This document shows positions 24,921 to 36,518 of a DNA stretch of 44,122 nucleotides, piece after piece (positions within the stretch are counted from its first letter, which is position 1; each line of letters begins with the position of its first letter). The notes beneath the pieces are model-generated. The model ran no database searches. It was not told where the DNA came from and was given only the letters and a program-made list of their open reading frames with translations. The DNA is from Oscillospiraceae bacterium (GTDB taxonomy: Bacteria > Bacillota > Clostridia > Oscillospirales > CAG-272). The DNA is taken from the NCBI GenBank assembly GCA_015064725.1, contig SVRQ01000014.1, positions 1-44,122 on the forward strand. Reading direction: 5' to 3'. The position numbers and the translations under genes were made by a program.

Positions 24921-25010
24921 AAGCTGACTCCTTTCTTACATTCAATGTATTTGGATAAGCCGAATTGTTAGCCTTTCTTGGACGTCAATTTAGCAAGTTT
25001 TTCCTTTTTA
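24921..25010 (-). promoter_or_regulatory. Upstream region of the surface operon
   Basis: Ninety bases between the cohesin-gene terminator and the GTG of the HD-GYP/EAL-like gene. On the minus strand a TTGACG hexamer occurs near 24986, but no convincing -10 lies at the right distance. A promoter is expected here but is not demonstrated. AAGGAG is the ribosome site. Confidence 0.35.
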
Positions 25011-25057
25011 CAAAAGTAAATGTGCCCGTGCTAAAGTGCTGTCACGGACACATTTAC
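25011..25057 (-). terminator. Terminator of the dockerin/cohesin-like operon
   Basis: 15-bp stem with one G-T wobble (25016-25030 with 25043-25057) around a 12-base loop, followed on the minus strand by TTTTG. It lies ten bases after the cohesin-like gene and separates it from the next operon. Confidence 0.85.
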
Positions 25058-25066
25058 GATCAATCA

Positions 25067-26191
25067 TTATTTGTTGTCTTCCTCAATGCTATAATTTACA
25101 AGGGGAGTTGTGTCCTTATGATTATTTTTTTTACGAATAAAATAAACAACTGTAAGTACAATAAACGCCACGTTTATAACTGCACTGATTATGAGCAATA
25201 CCAACCATACGTTATGGGAGGTCTTGTTACAGAAGGGTTCTGTAGGTTCTGTGGGAACTTCAACCGTTACTTCAACGGGAACTTCCACGATAACCTCTTT
25301 AGTTACTTCAACGATCTTTTCTACTTCTTTAGTTACTTCAACGATCTTTTCTACTGTTTCGGGAGGTCTGTTAACGATCTCTGTAAGAGCAGCTACAGCA
25401 GAAAGAAGTGCGTTTGCAGCATCGTCGATGTCCTTCTGAACGTTGGATGTAAGCATTTCGTTAGCTGTGTTTACAGCGTCAACGAAATCTTTCCAAGCCT
25501 TTGTATCGTCATTCTTTACGAAGAGCTTGCCTGCTTCATCGATAGCCTGAAGGAGCTTTGTGCGATCAAGCTTTACAAGAGAAGCGATTGCTGTTCTGAG
25601 CTTGTTTGTGCTTGCGTCAACTCTAACCTGGCTTGTGCTCTTGAGGTTTGCGCGAGCTTCGTTGAGAGCTGCGAGCATTGCTTCCCAGCTTTCAGCTGTG
25701 TAATCGTTCTTGTTAAGCTCGTTTGCGATCTTGATCTGTTCGCTGAGCTTGCTGTAGTCGATAGTAACTACGGGAGTAGCCGCAGCAACTGTTACCAAGT
25801 GAGCTTCGGAGAACGTGCCCATAGAGCCGTCCTGCATAACCTTATCACCGCTGATTGTTACAGTAGCTGTGTCACCGATGTTTGCGCTGCTGCTGATAGT
25901 GCATTTAACTGTAACAACGTATGTTTTGGGAGCTACGGAAGTAACTGTGAAGAAGCTGTCCGTACCTGTGCTCATAGCGTCTGTAACGGAAATCGTGTAG
26001 CTGGAAATAGCGTTGCCGCTAACGGAGATCTTACCGTTGATACCCATAACACCGGATACTGCTGTGGAAACGGTAACTGTTGCACCGCGCTGGCCGCTTG
26101 CGCTTGCCGCGGAAACGGGCAAGCACAAAGCGCAGAACGCAAGTGACAAAACTAATACAAGTATTAAAGCTTTATAAAATCTTTTCATCAT
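25067..26191 (-). CDS. Membrane-anchored protein with cohesin-like domain and helical repeats
   Basis: 374 residues. Signal peptide with AxA site (LSLAFCALCLPVSAASA). Residues ~34-150 resemble a cohesin-type beta-sandwich (ATVTVSTAVSGVMGINGKIS, then GDTATVTISGDKVMQDG); I hold this as moderate. Residues ~155-290 are helical FIVAR-like repeats. A linker with a repeated EKIVEVTKEV (30-bp DNA duplication near 25313-25372) and a Val/Glu/Pro stretch lead to a membrane helix (HNVWLVLLIISAVINVAFIV) and a cytoplasmic basic tail. Cohesins bind dockerins. The preceding gene, 12 bp upstream in the same operon, encodes a dockerin, so this protein may tether it to the cell. ATG 26188 has better spacing from GGAGG than ATG 26191; either could be used. 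Confidence 0.7.
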   Translation of the reverse strand: MMKRFYKALILVLVLSLAFCALCLPVSAASASGQRGATVTVSTAVSGVMGINGKISVSGNAISSYTISVTDAMSTGTDSFFTVTSVAPKTYVVTVKCTISSSANIGDTATVTISGDKVMQDGSMGTFSEAHLVTVAAATPVVTIDYSKLSEQIKIANELNKNDYTAESWEAMLAALNEARANLKSTSQVRVDASTNKLRTAIASLVKLDRTKLLQAIDEAGKLFVKNDDTKAWKDFVDAVNTANEMLTSNVQKDIDDAANALLSAVAALTEIVNRPPETVEKIVEVTKEVEKIVEVTKEVIVEVPVEVTVEVPTEPTEPFCNKTSHNVWLVLLIISAVINVAFIVLTVVYFIRKKNNHKDTTPLVNYSIEEDNK

Positions 26192-26203
26192 TCTGCCTCC
26201 AAA

Positions 26204-29200
26204 TTAATTGTTTTCCAAATCGGAATTATAAGAATTTTCATCCCAAGATGTGTACTTGATAGCCATCTTGTAAGTATCGCCTACGTTAATAGCATCGTCG
26301 CCGTTGAGGTCTGCTGCGAGCAAGCCTGCTGCGTCGAGTGTCTTAACGCCTGTGTAGTGCTGTGCAACTGCGTAAGCGTCACCGATATTTGTAACGCCGT
26401 CTGCATTTGTGTCACCCATAATGATGACTGTGTACTCTGCTTCTACAGAGCCCTTTGCGTTGCTTGCAACAACCTTAACCTTGTCGCCGTTGCAGATAAG
26501 ACCTGTTGTCTTTTCTGTGCCGTATTTGTCAAAAACAGTAATAACTACAGTGTCCGCGCCGGGAGCGTTGAAGATGAGGTGTGTTACGTCATCAACGGAC
26601 CAGCCTTCGGGAGCAACGTCTGCGAAGATGAAGTCGCCGTCAACTTCCCAGCCTGCTACGATGTCGGAGCTTACGCCGAGGTCGATAACGGGATCTTCGA
26701 TAACGATGTCGCCTGCTTCGGAGAAGAGTGTAAGTTTGAATGCGATGTCAACGTTGTAGCCCTTTACGTTTTCGCGTGTGAACGCGTATTCGTAATTTGT
26801 GCCTGCAACCTTAATTGCGGAAAGCTTCGTTGCGGGACCTGTGATATCGAGTTTTGCAAAAACTGCGCCTGCGATATCAATAAGATCGCCGTAAACAGCT
26901 TCAAGGTCAACAACGTCGGCGGATGTGAGGCCGAGTTTTGTGAGCATAGTTTCACAAGTTGTGGAAGAAAGTGCTTTAATAGCTGCGATGAGCTGAGCTG
27001 CTGTTGTATTGTCAAGAGCAGCTGCGAGAGCTTCGTAATTGCCGTTGTCAAAGTAAGTTGCAAGGGCTTTTACAAGAGCGTCTTTTGCATTGCCTTCGGG
27101 CATAGCGTATGCAACAGCTGTGCCGATGAGGGCTGCATAGTTGTGATCGGAGGAGAAGTCAACTTCAATGTCAGCGGACGCTTCGTATTCAACGTCGAGT
27201 CCTTTATTGTAGTTAACGTCTGTTACGTTGAGGTAGAGGTTGTTTACAGTAACCGTGTTTGCAAGGCCATCGCAAAGCTCTGCAAGGTCAGCTTTTTCAT
27301 CCTCTGTACCAACAACTACTATGGAGATAGTGCCGTTTGTTTCAACGTTGGGAACTACGTCAAGTGTGATGTAGCCGTTTTCAACTCTCAAGGGAGAGAT
27401 ATCCCAAGCCTTTGTGGAATAATCGTAGGAAGCAACGGGTGTGCCTGTTTCAACAGCAGTCTTGAGAGAAGCGAAATCGTAAACGTCTGCAACAACTGTG
27501 TTGATGAAGTTTGTAAGAGCAGGCCACTTGATGAAATCAAGAGCTGTGTTAACAAGGTCTGCCTTTGTGCTTTCGAGGTAGCTTACGGCATCATAAAGTT
27601 CAATGCTGTAAACTTCTTCGCCGTTCAAAGACATCTGAGCATTTGTGAACATATTGAGCGCTATGTCAAACGCAACGTCAACGAGAACGGGTGTATCGAG
27701 AATAGCGGATGCATCGGAAATGATGTCTGTGGAAACAGCGGGATAGAGTTCCTTGTTAAGGAAGTCTGCGGAAAGGTTGATAGTAACGTTGCCGTTTTCT
27801 TCAACTACCGTATAGAGCTTGCTGGAAACGTAGCCCGTTTCGCTGATTTCGTAGCCCTTGGGAAGCATTGCTGTAACGTCGCAGGAGTATTTACCGCCCG
27901 TAACAACAACGTTGCCGGAAAGGTTGCCGTTTACAGCGCCGCATTCTGTGGAAGCAAGGCTGTCAACGATTCTTACAGTACCCTTAGCCACGATATCGCC
28001 GTTAAGAGTTTTACCGTTGAGGTTGATAAATACGTTATTGTTTATAGTAACAGCTTTGTCGAGAACAACGTCGGAGAGAAGAACCACTACTGCGTTGTTG
28101 CCAAGACCTGCGAGAACTGTGCCGAGGTCGCCTGTTACAAAGAATTTGTTCGTGATGCCTGCTGCGCTGTAGTCAAATACGATAGCATCGTATTCTTTGT
28201 CAAGACCGTTGACCTCGATGGCGAAGTCAACCGTAAGACCTTCGCTGTCTGCGCCTGCTTCAGCGATGAACTGAAGGAGAGCTTCGTCAAGACCGAGAGC
28301 AACGAGCTTATCACGGATCTGTGCGCTTACAGAGCCTTCGTAATATGTGCTGTCGCCTTCGAGCTTAATTGTTGTAAGGAGATAGTTAACGGCTTTGCGA
28401 ACGAGTTCGAATGTATCGCCGTATTTGGAAAGGTCAATAGTCTGACCGAGCTTCGCAGCCGTAGCCTCGATAGCATCTACCGTGAAGTTGGGGTCTGCGA
28501 AAATGTCTTTTATAAGGGATATCTCGTATGCGAGGTTATCCTTTGTATTCATAGCAGTTACGTCTGCAAGGTCTACTCTGCCTGTGATAGCCATCTGTGC
28601 AAGGTAGTATGCATATACTGCTCCGGGAACGTTGATGGAGAGAGTGTATCTGCCGCCGCTGCACTTAACGTCAACAAAGGAGCTTGCGGATGTAAGAGCT
28701 GTGTCAAGCTGCTTGAGAGTTTCGCCGCTGCCGCTGAGAGTGATGTAGAGGTCGTAAACGTTTGTAACCTCATCAAGAGCGAGCGTAGATGTGATAAGCT
28801 CTGCGCCAACCGTGTTGCCGCCGGCAATGGACGTATAACCATTAAGAGCCATGGGCTTAACGTTGCCGTTTGCGTCTATAGCCGCTGTGAGCTTAGAAAG
28901 GCTGAAATCGCTGTCTGCGATCATATCGATAACAGTCTGGATGGAAACGGAGAGACCGTTCCAGAATTCATATCCGCCAAGGTAAACGTAATCTGCGCTT
29001 GCAATGGCTGTGGACATATTCTTAACGGCAGACATAAGAGCATCCTGACCTACTGTTGCAACGGAAGCGTCCACGTTGAGAACGAGAACGATCTTGCCGT
29101 CTGCATTTTCAAATGCGGAGAAGGAGATGCCTACGGACTTGAATGCATCGTTAAGAGCTGTTGTGAAGTTGATAAGATCTTCGCGGGAAAGTACAACCTT

Positions 29201-32200
29201 TTCGCGTGTGATCTTAAGTGTGCCGTCTACAAAGAGTGTTTTGAGTTCATCGGGTGTGAACGTGATGCTTGTGCCCTGAGCAACCTCTTTGCCGTTTACC
29301 TTGTAAACGTATTTAGCACCGCTTTCCGTGCATACGGGAAGCTTAACTTCCGTCTTATCGGAGTAGATAGTAACGGGAGCTTCATCCTGGATCTCAACTG
29401 TGTAAGATTTGGGAGTGTATGTGATCGTAATAGTCATAGCACCGCTAAAAACGTCGCCCTCGGAGGGGATAGTGCCTTCAACTTTTACGTCATAAAGAGC
29501 TTTGTCTATTGTAAGCTTATTCTGAAGCGTTGTGATAAGGTCATTGATCTTATCAACGTCATTCTTCGTAAGCTGCTGGCCTACTGTGAAAGTAAGGCTA
29601 TCTGTTGCGGACTGACCGCCGAGAGGTTCGCCGTTGGAGCCGTAAGCCGCAACGTTTACAACGATTCTCTTCATACCGGAAACCGTACCGCTTACGTATT
29701 CGATAAGCTGTGCGGAGTTACCTGTGCCGTAATCCTTCGTTGTGCCCTTTGCAGCCGCGATAGCGGAAGCGAGCTTCTGAAGGTCATCAAGGCTTGCGTC
29801 TGTATCGATATAGGAGTTTATATCGAGAACGCTGAGCTGTGCCTTGTAGTTTGCAAACGTCTCATCGATATCTGTGATCTTATCAACGTAATCCTGTGCG
29901 TTGCCGCCGATAATGGATGCGTTTGCAAGGATGAAATCGTCAAGATAATCGTCAGCTGCGATAACTTCAAAGTAATTTGCAAGAGCTTCGATCTCTGCTT
30001 TAAGTTTCTGAGCGTTTGTGCCCTGATAGAGATAAGCAAGACCGCCGTTCTGGTAATCTGTGAGAGATGCAAGAATGTAGAAGCCGTTTGCGCCAAGGCA
30101 TTCATTTTTCATAGCAGCGGCAGCGGCTTTTGTTTCCTGCTTGAACTGGTCTGTGTTCGCGATCAAGTTGAAGAGAGTGCCCGCTATACCGTTAAGAGTT
30201 GTAAGGTTGCTGTAAACCGTACCGTTCTTATTGGAAAGAGGATCGAGAAGAGCCTTCTGTGCATTTGCTTCTGTTACGAGTGTGTGAGGAAGATTTATGT
30301 AATCATCCGTTTCACCTGTAGCAAACTCAAGCTTGTATGCAACCTTGATCTCTGTGATAGTGCCTGCGTAATCAAAAGTTTTTTCTGTAGCACCGTTGAA
30401 TACGGCTGTAGCGCCCGTATCCTGTGTGCCGTTATAAACGTAACCGATATAGGGAACCCATTCGAGGTTGCCAAGACCGGAAGCGAGTTTCTTCGCGGAT
30501 ACCTTGTATGTATCTTCGTCAACAGCAGATACTTCAACGAGTTCTTCGTCAAGACCTACGGGTGTTCTGTAGTAGATCTTGTCGCTCTTGATAGCTGTGG
30601 AATAAAGAATGGATTTAGCACCTTCGCTGTATTCCGTTCCGGGGAAGTAGCTGTTAGCAATAACTTCGCGGAGGAAATAGCCTACAGTTGCCTTACCCTC
30701 TTTGCGAGTGATAACCGTGTTACCTGTTACGCGGTATGTGATACCTTCGCGCATAGGATCGCCGTTTACAGTATAGTCGTAAGATTTGGAATTGTCGAAG
30801 TTTTCCTGAGCGTACGTTTTAAGTGTCTGAACGTAACCGTAAGGAACTTCTGTAACATTGCCGCAGAAATCGAGGCTGTAGTTAACGGGTACGAAAGTAA
30901 CCGTGCAAACTGTGTCAGCCGTGAGAGTGTCTGCAAGACCTGCGTAATCTACAGTGTAATTTGCTTTGTTAATGCCGTAGCCCTTTGTTGCTTCATCGGC
31001 ATTCCAAGCATCCATAGCATCGTTAATAACTGTTGTTCCAAGGATAGCTGCAATAACGTCAGTCTTTGCTGCGTTCTTATCGAGCGTAACAACAACTGTT
31101 TTATCGGAAGCAACGGGTGTGAGGACCTTGCTGTCCGCAACGTCGCCTTTAACAACGTTTGCCTGAACCTTAACAGTTACGTTGAACTGGTCAACGCCCT
31201 GCTTAAGTGTTACGGAGCCTGCTTCATATGCAGCCTGCTGTACGAGCTCGCCAACGTGAGATATAGTGCCGCCCTGTGCAAGTTCAACTACTGCATCGTT
31301 AAGAGCAGAAAGCTCTGCCGGTGTAGCTGTATCTTTGATGAGGTCGTGGTTGATAAATTCCCAGTTAGAGGAATCAACAGCCACAGCACTCAACTTTTCA
31401 GCAATATTTTCAAGGGTGCTGAAGCCGTTTTTGTACAACGTAGCCTCTGCCACGCCTAAAGTTCCCATACTTACAAGGAGATCAATCGAACCCATAATAG
31501 TTCTAAAGCTGGATTTTGCATCAACAAGAACTTCAATAATATCGCAAATTCTTTCAAAAGCTTCTTTTACTTTTGCGCCATTAGCGAGCATATACTCAAC
31601 CTTGTTTTCGGCTGCATTATATTCTGCAATAAGCTTAGATATTTCAAGCTTATTGCCGTTTGCAACGTATTCCGCATAGAGCTTGCCCATTGCTTCGCGA
31701 GTATCACCGGGAGCAAGGCTTATGTTGCCGGAGCCATATGAAATACCGGGTGTGTGCAATTTGTAAAGCTCGGGAATTGCAGTTTCAATAAGTTCGATGT
31801 CGCCTGCAAGACCTGCAACGGCATTCATATTAACGATACCGTTGGAAAGGTACATCGGAGCGTTAACAAGAGTCTGGAAGAGGTTGGAAGCGATCGGAAC
31901 GGAAACAACGTATGTAACTTCTACGCTGTAGTTGTTACCTTCGTAAGTGAAGGCGCCCTTGCCGTTCGCGTCAAGAACGATGTCTTCAGCACCGCTAGCA
32001 TAAACGAGCTGAACCTTTGCAGGCTTCCAAACATAGTTGCCGGAAGGATAGTCCTTAATTTCAACCTTGCGGTTTTCTTTGTCTATGATAATAAGGTCTG
32101 CCTTATCATCATCCGTCGGAGCCGTTATAATATGTTCGTTTCCGACAAGTGCCGTGCAATGCAAAACAGCTTTTTCGCCATCGCTCAAGTAGCTGTCCGC

Positions 32201-32359
32201 ATAATCGGCAATGATTTTCGCATCGGTAATACCCGATACAGAACCTGAGAGCGTAATCATTCCATTGTTTCCGGTCGCAAATACGCCTACATTGATGCAG
32301 CCGGCGAGAAGCGCGATCGACAAAACCATAGAAACTATACGCAAAATTGATTTTTTCAC
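26204..32359 (-). CDS. 2051-aa secreted protein ending in a type I dockerin
   Basis: A signal peptide contains LLAGC, which fits a lipobox, so it could be a lipoprotein; cleavage by signal peptidase I at VFA is the alternative. Residues ~45-550 and ~555-1055 are two diverged copies of one module (shared landmarks: LxTA, KVxxK...WxP, YDYTVNG/YVYKVNG, TVITRK/TLKITRE). Residues ~1060-1960 add further beta-rich adhesin-like domains (AVTINNNVFINLNGKTLNG). The C-terminus is a clear dockerin: DTNADGVTNIGD and DLNGDDAINVGD are the two calcium-binding loops (~1983-2030). No catalytic domain is recognisable. Binding to the cohesin-like protein encoded just downstream is the obvious hypothesis. The start is GTG 32359 after GGGGGAAAG. 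Codon choice is strongly biased. Confidence 0.85.
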   Translation of the reverse strand: MKKSILRIVSMVLSIALLAGCINVGVFATGNNGMITLSGSVSGITDAKIIADYADSYLSDGEKAVLHCTALVGNEHIITAPTDDDKADLIIIDKENRKVEIKDYPSGNYVWKPAKVQLVYASGAEDIVLDANGKGAFTYEGNNYSVEVTYVVSVPIASNLFQTLVNAPMYLSNGIVNMNAVAGLAGDIELIETAIPELYKLHTPGISYGSGNISLAPGDTREAMGKLYAEYVANGNKLEISKLIAEYNAAENKVEYMLANGAKVKEAFERICDIIEVLVDAKSSFRTIMGSIDLLVSMGTLGVAEATLYKNGFSTLENIAEKLSAVAVDSSNWEFINHDLIKDTATPAELSALNDAVVELAQGGTISHVGELVQQAAYEAGSVTLKQGVDQFNVTVKVQANVVKGDVADSKVLTPVASDKTVVVTLDKNAAKTDVIAAILGTTVINDAMDAWNADEATKGYGINKANYTVDYAGLADTLTADTVCTVTFVPVNYSLDFCGNVTEVPYGYVQTLKTYAQENFDNSKSYDYTVNGDPMREGITYRVTGNTVITRKEGKATVGYFLREVIANSYFPGTEYSEGAKSILYSTAIKSDKIYYRTPVGLDEELVEVSAVDEDTYKVSAKKLASGLGNLEWVPYIGYVYNGTQDTGATAVFNGATEKTFDYAGTITEIKVAYKLEFATGETDDYINLPHTLVTEANAQKALLDPLSNKNGTVYSNLTTLNGIAGTLFNLIANTDQFKQETKAAAAAMKNECLGANGFYILASLTDYQNGGLAYLYQGTNAQKLKAEIEALANYFEVIAADDYLDDFILANASIIGGNAQDYVDKITDIDETFANYKAQLSVLDINSYIDTDASLDDLQKLASAIAAAKGTTKDYGTGNSAQLIEYVSGTVSGMKRIVVNVAAYGSNGEPLGGQSATDSLTFTVGQQLTKNDVDKINDLITTLQNKLTIDKALYDVKVEGTIPSEGDVFSGAMTITITYTPKSYTVEIQDEAPVTIYSDKTEVKLPVCTESGAKYVYKVNGKEVAQGTSITFTPDELKTLFVDGTLKITREKVVLSREDLINFTTALNDAFKSVGISFSAFENADGKIVLVLNVDASVATVGQDALMSAVKNMSTAIASADYVYLGGYEFWNGLSVSIQTVIDMIADSDFSLSKLTAAIDANGNVKPMALNGYTSIAGGNTVGAELITSTLALDEVTNVYDLYITLSGSGETLKQLDTALTSASSFVDVKCSGGRYTLSINVPGAVYAYYLAQMAITGRVDLADVTAMNTKDNLAYEISLIKDIFADPNFTVDAIEATAAKLGQTIDLSKYGDTFELVRKAVNYLLTTIKLEGDSTYYEGSVSAQIRDKLVALGLDEALLQFIAEAGADSEGLTVDFAIEVNGLDKEYDAIVFDYSAAGITNKFFVTGDLGTVLAGLGNNAVVVLLSDVVLDKAVTINNNVFINLNGKTLNGDIVAKGTVRIVDSLASTECGAVNGNLSGNVVVTGGKYSCDVTAMLPKGYEISETGYVSSKLYTVVEENGNVTINLSADFLNKELYPAVSTDIISDASAILDTPVLVDVAFDIALNMFTNAQMSLNGEEVYSIELYDAVSYLESTKADLVNTALDFIKWPALTNFINTVVADVYDFASLKTAVETGTPVASYDYSTKAWDISPLRVENGYITLDVVPNVETNGTISIVVVGTEDEKADLAELCDGLANTVTVNNLYLNVTDVNYNKGLDVEYEASADIEVDFSSDHNYAALIGTAVAYAMPEGNAKDALVKALATYFDNGNYEALAAALDNTTAAQLIAAIKALSSTTCETMLTKLGLTSADVVDLEAVYGDLIDIAGAVFAKLDITGPATKLSAIKVAGTNYEYAFTRENVKGYNVDIAFKLTLFSEAGDIVIEDPVIDLGVSSDIVAGWEVDGDFIFADVAPEGWSVDDVTHLIFNAPGADTVVITVFDKYGTEKTTGLICNGDKVKVVASNAKGSVEAEYTVIIMGDTNADGVTNIGDAYAVAQHYTGVKTLDAAGLLAADLNGDDAINVGDTYKMAIKYTSWDENSYNSDLENN

Positions 32360-32493
32360 AGTTCTTTCCCCCTAAATTTATTTGTTTCTTATTGTAAAAC
32401 CGCGTTTTCAACCATTTTTTCGCACATTTTTTACCAAATTGACTTAAAAGCTGTCAAAAAGGCGCAAATCCTACAATAAAGACACGTATAACT
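32360..32493 (-). promoter_or_regulatory. Long untranslated leader of the dockerin-protein mRNA
   Basis: About 135 nt between the predicted transcription start (~32494) and the GTG. It contains an imperfect TTGAC...GTCAA inverted repeat near 32441-32460. It matches no riboswitch class I can recognise. Confidence 0.4.
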
Positions 32494-32499
32494 ATACCT

Positions 32500-32528
32500 A
32501 TAATAGCATTTTTCATCTTTGATGTCAA
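32500..32528 (-). promoter_or_regulatory. Promoter of the dockerin/cohesin-like operon
   Basis: On the minus strand, TTGACA (32528-32523) and TATTAT (32505-32500) are separated by exactly 17 bp, close to the sigma-A consensus. Confidence 0.8.
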
Positions 32529-32766
32529 TATTTTTTTAAAATTCTATGAACAAATGCCACTCCAATTTATTCCTCATAGAGGTATATTTGGTATCCGTGA
32601 TATATTGTCCTATTTTTGTATTTTATTTATTTTTAAATATACTTTCATTTATTATATATACGCAACAGCACCCGTATTTATCTCTTTTCCGCGCGCCTTT
32701 TTTGTCCGTATTCTCTTTTTATTACGCCCAAAATTTTAACTTTGTATGAATTTTTATATAAATTTA
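32529..32766. other. AT-rich intergenic region between divergent promoters
   Basis: About 240 bp with no gene and no RNA structure I can identify. It separates the dockerin-operon promoter (minus) from the RHH/clpB promoter (plus). Confidence 0.6.
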
Positions 32767-32795
32767 TTGACAAGTTATAGAATAAGTGATACAAT
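32767..32795 (+). promoter_or_regulatory. Promoter of the RHH-clpB unit
   Basis: TTGACA at 32767-32772, 17-bp spacer, TACAAT at 32790-32795. Predicted transcription start near 32802; GAGGTGA follows at 32814-32820. Confidence 0.8.
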
Positions 32796-32824
32796 ATTCT
32801 CACAAGATAAACCGAGGTGAATTT

Positions 32825-33481
32825 ATGAAAAAAAGCGTATATTCCGTAGTTCTTTCCGATGACGTTATTGCAGAGGTGGACAGACTTGCATATATCAAAG
32901 GGACAAACCGTTCAAATATGATAAATCAGATACTTGCAGAGTACGTTTCGCTCACGACGCCCGAAAAAAGAATAAACGATATCTTCGATGAGCTTTCCTC
33001 TCTGCTCTATGCAGGAGAAACGTTCAGGGAGCTTTCTCCGCGTGCGCCGTCCGTTATGTCCATACGTTCCGCGCTCTCTTACAAATACAATCCCACCGTA
33101 AAATACACAGTGGAGCTTTACAAAGCCCCCAAAGGTCCCTCTCAAGGGGAGATAAGAGTTTCCACAAGAACGCAAAACTCCGCACTCATTTTGGAAATGC
33201 TTCATTTTTATAATATATGGGCGGAGATCGAAGCGCGTTACGGTTTTTCGGGAGAAAATTCTTTCGAGGACGGAGTTTTCCGACGCCCGATAATCCTGCG
33301 CGAAAGTCCGATACAAAACGCGGCCGCCAAAGCTTTGCCTTCCGCAGGGGAAATGATAGCGGAATACATTTCTCTTTTCGATACGTCAATGAAAGCTTAT
33401 TTCTCTGAAAGTTCGGACTCCACACAGAAAATTTTCAATCTTTACTATGACTACATTTTGGAAAATCAAAAAATAATATAA
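32825..33481 (+). CDS. Ribbon-helix-helix domain protein, 218 aa
   Basis: 218 residues. The N-terminus (YSVVLSDDVIAEVDRLAYIK, then GTNRSNMINQILAEYV) fits a MetJ/Arc/CopG-type ribbon-helix-helix DNA-binding domain. The remaining ~165 residues form an uncharacterised domain (SVMSIRSALSYKYNPTVKYT, EIRVSTRTQNSALILEML, then a helical C-terminus with FDTSMKAYFSES). ATG 32825 follows GAGGTGA by four bases; an upstream GTG in frame is ignored because it lies at or before the transcription start. clpB begins 57 bp downstream with no terminator between, so this gene probably shares its transcript and might control it. No CIRCE or CtsR site was seen. Function beyond likely DNA binding is unknown. Confidence 0.75.
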   Translation: MKKSVYSVVLSDDVIAEVDRLAYIKGTNRSNMINQILAEYVSLTTPEKRINDIFDELSSLLYAGETFRELSPRAPSVMSIRSALSYKYNPTVKYTVELYKAPKGPSQGEIRVSTRTQNSALILEMLHFYNIWAEIEARYGFSGENSFEDGVFRRPIILRESPIQNAAAKALPSAGEMIAEYISLFDTSMKAYFSESSDSTQKIFNLYYDYILENQKII

Positions 33482-33538
33482 TATATTATAATATTAAGGA
33501 AGAAGTTTTATAATTTTTATTAAAAGGAGATGAAAATT

Positions 33539-36136
<2,598 letters not shown>

Positions 36137-36159
36137 ACATTCACAATTTATAAGGACTA

Positions 36160-36192
36160 TTAAAGACCGCAGCAATGCGGTCTTTAATTTTT
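36160..36192 (+). terminator. Terminator of clpB
   Basis: 11-bp perfect stem, TTAAAGACCGC and GCGGTCTTTAA, six-base loop, then TTTTT. Confidence 0.92.
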
Positions 36193-36318
36193 GTATAATT
36201 ATAACGATTTGTGCCGAACATATTATCGTCCATTTTCTGCAATCTTATTTTATCCTACTTTATCCCACTTGTCAATACCTTATATGGTTTTATTGTATAA
36301 TTTTTTTGAGGTGAAATT

Positions 36319-36480
36319 ATGAAACCATTAAAAGAAAAGATAAGCATAACCATTGACGGAGATATTTTGGAAAAAATCAAAAAAGCCGCCGAAAAGGACG
36401 ATCGTTCCCTGTCGCAATATATCAATATTGTTCTGAAGGAGCATTTAAAAAAAGCAGAAAAGAATTGCAGTTCAAAATAA
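36319..36480 (+). CDS. Small ribbon-helix-helix (Arc/CopG-like) protein, 53 aa
   Basis: A 53-residue gene beginning MKPLKEKISITIDGDILEK and continuing through DDRSLSQYINIVLKEHLKK. The pattern (beta strand SITID, helix DILEKIKKAA, helix SLSQYINIVLKEHL) is that of minimal Arc/CopG-type DNA-binding proteins. GAGGTGA lies five bases before the ATG, and TATAAT occurs at 36296-36301, so a short-leader transcript is plausible, though no matching -35 was found at 17 bp. No toxin gene adjoins, which argues against a simple antitoxin. It could be an orphan regulator. The region after it is filled with hairpin repeats. Confidence 0.75.
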   Translation: MKPLKEKISITIDGDILEKIKKAAEKDDRSLSQYINIVLKEHLKKAEKNCSSK

Positions 36481-36518
36481 AAAGCGTTTTTGAGAAAATT
36501 TCAAAATTTCCACTTGGT

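Noticed and set aside
26357-31459. A 1700-codon open frame on the plus strand opposite the dockerin gene
   Set aside because: It is in codon register with the minus-strand gene and exists only because TTA, CTA and TCA are avoided there. Its product is Cys- and Asn-rich with no domain and no ribosome site.
36319-36480. Antitoxin of a toxin-antitoxin pair
   Set aside because: The RHH protein looks antitoxin-like, but no ORF with a ribosome site follows before the hairpin array and clpB precedes it.
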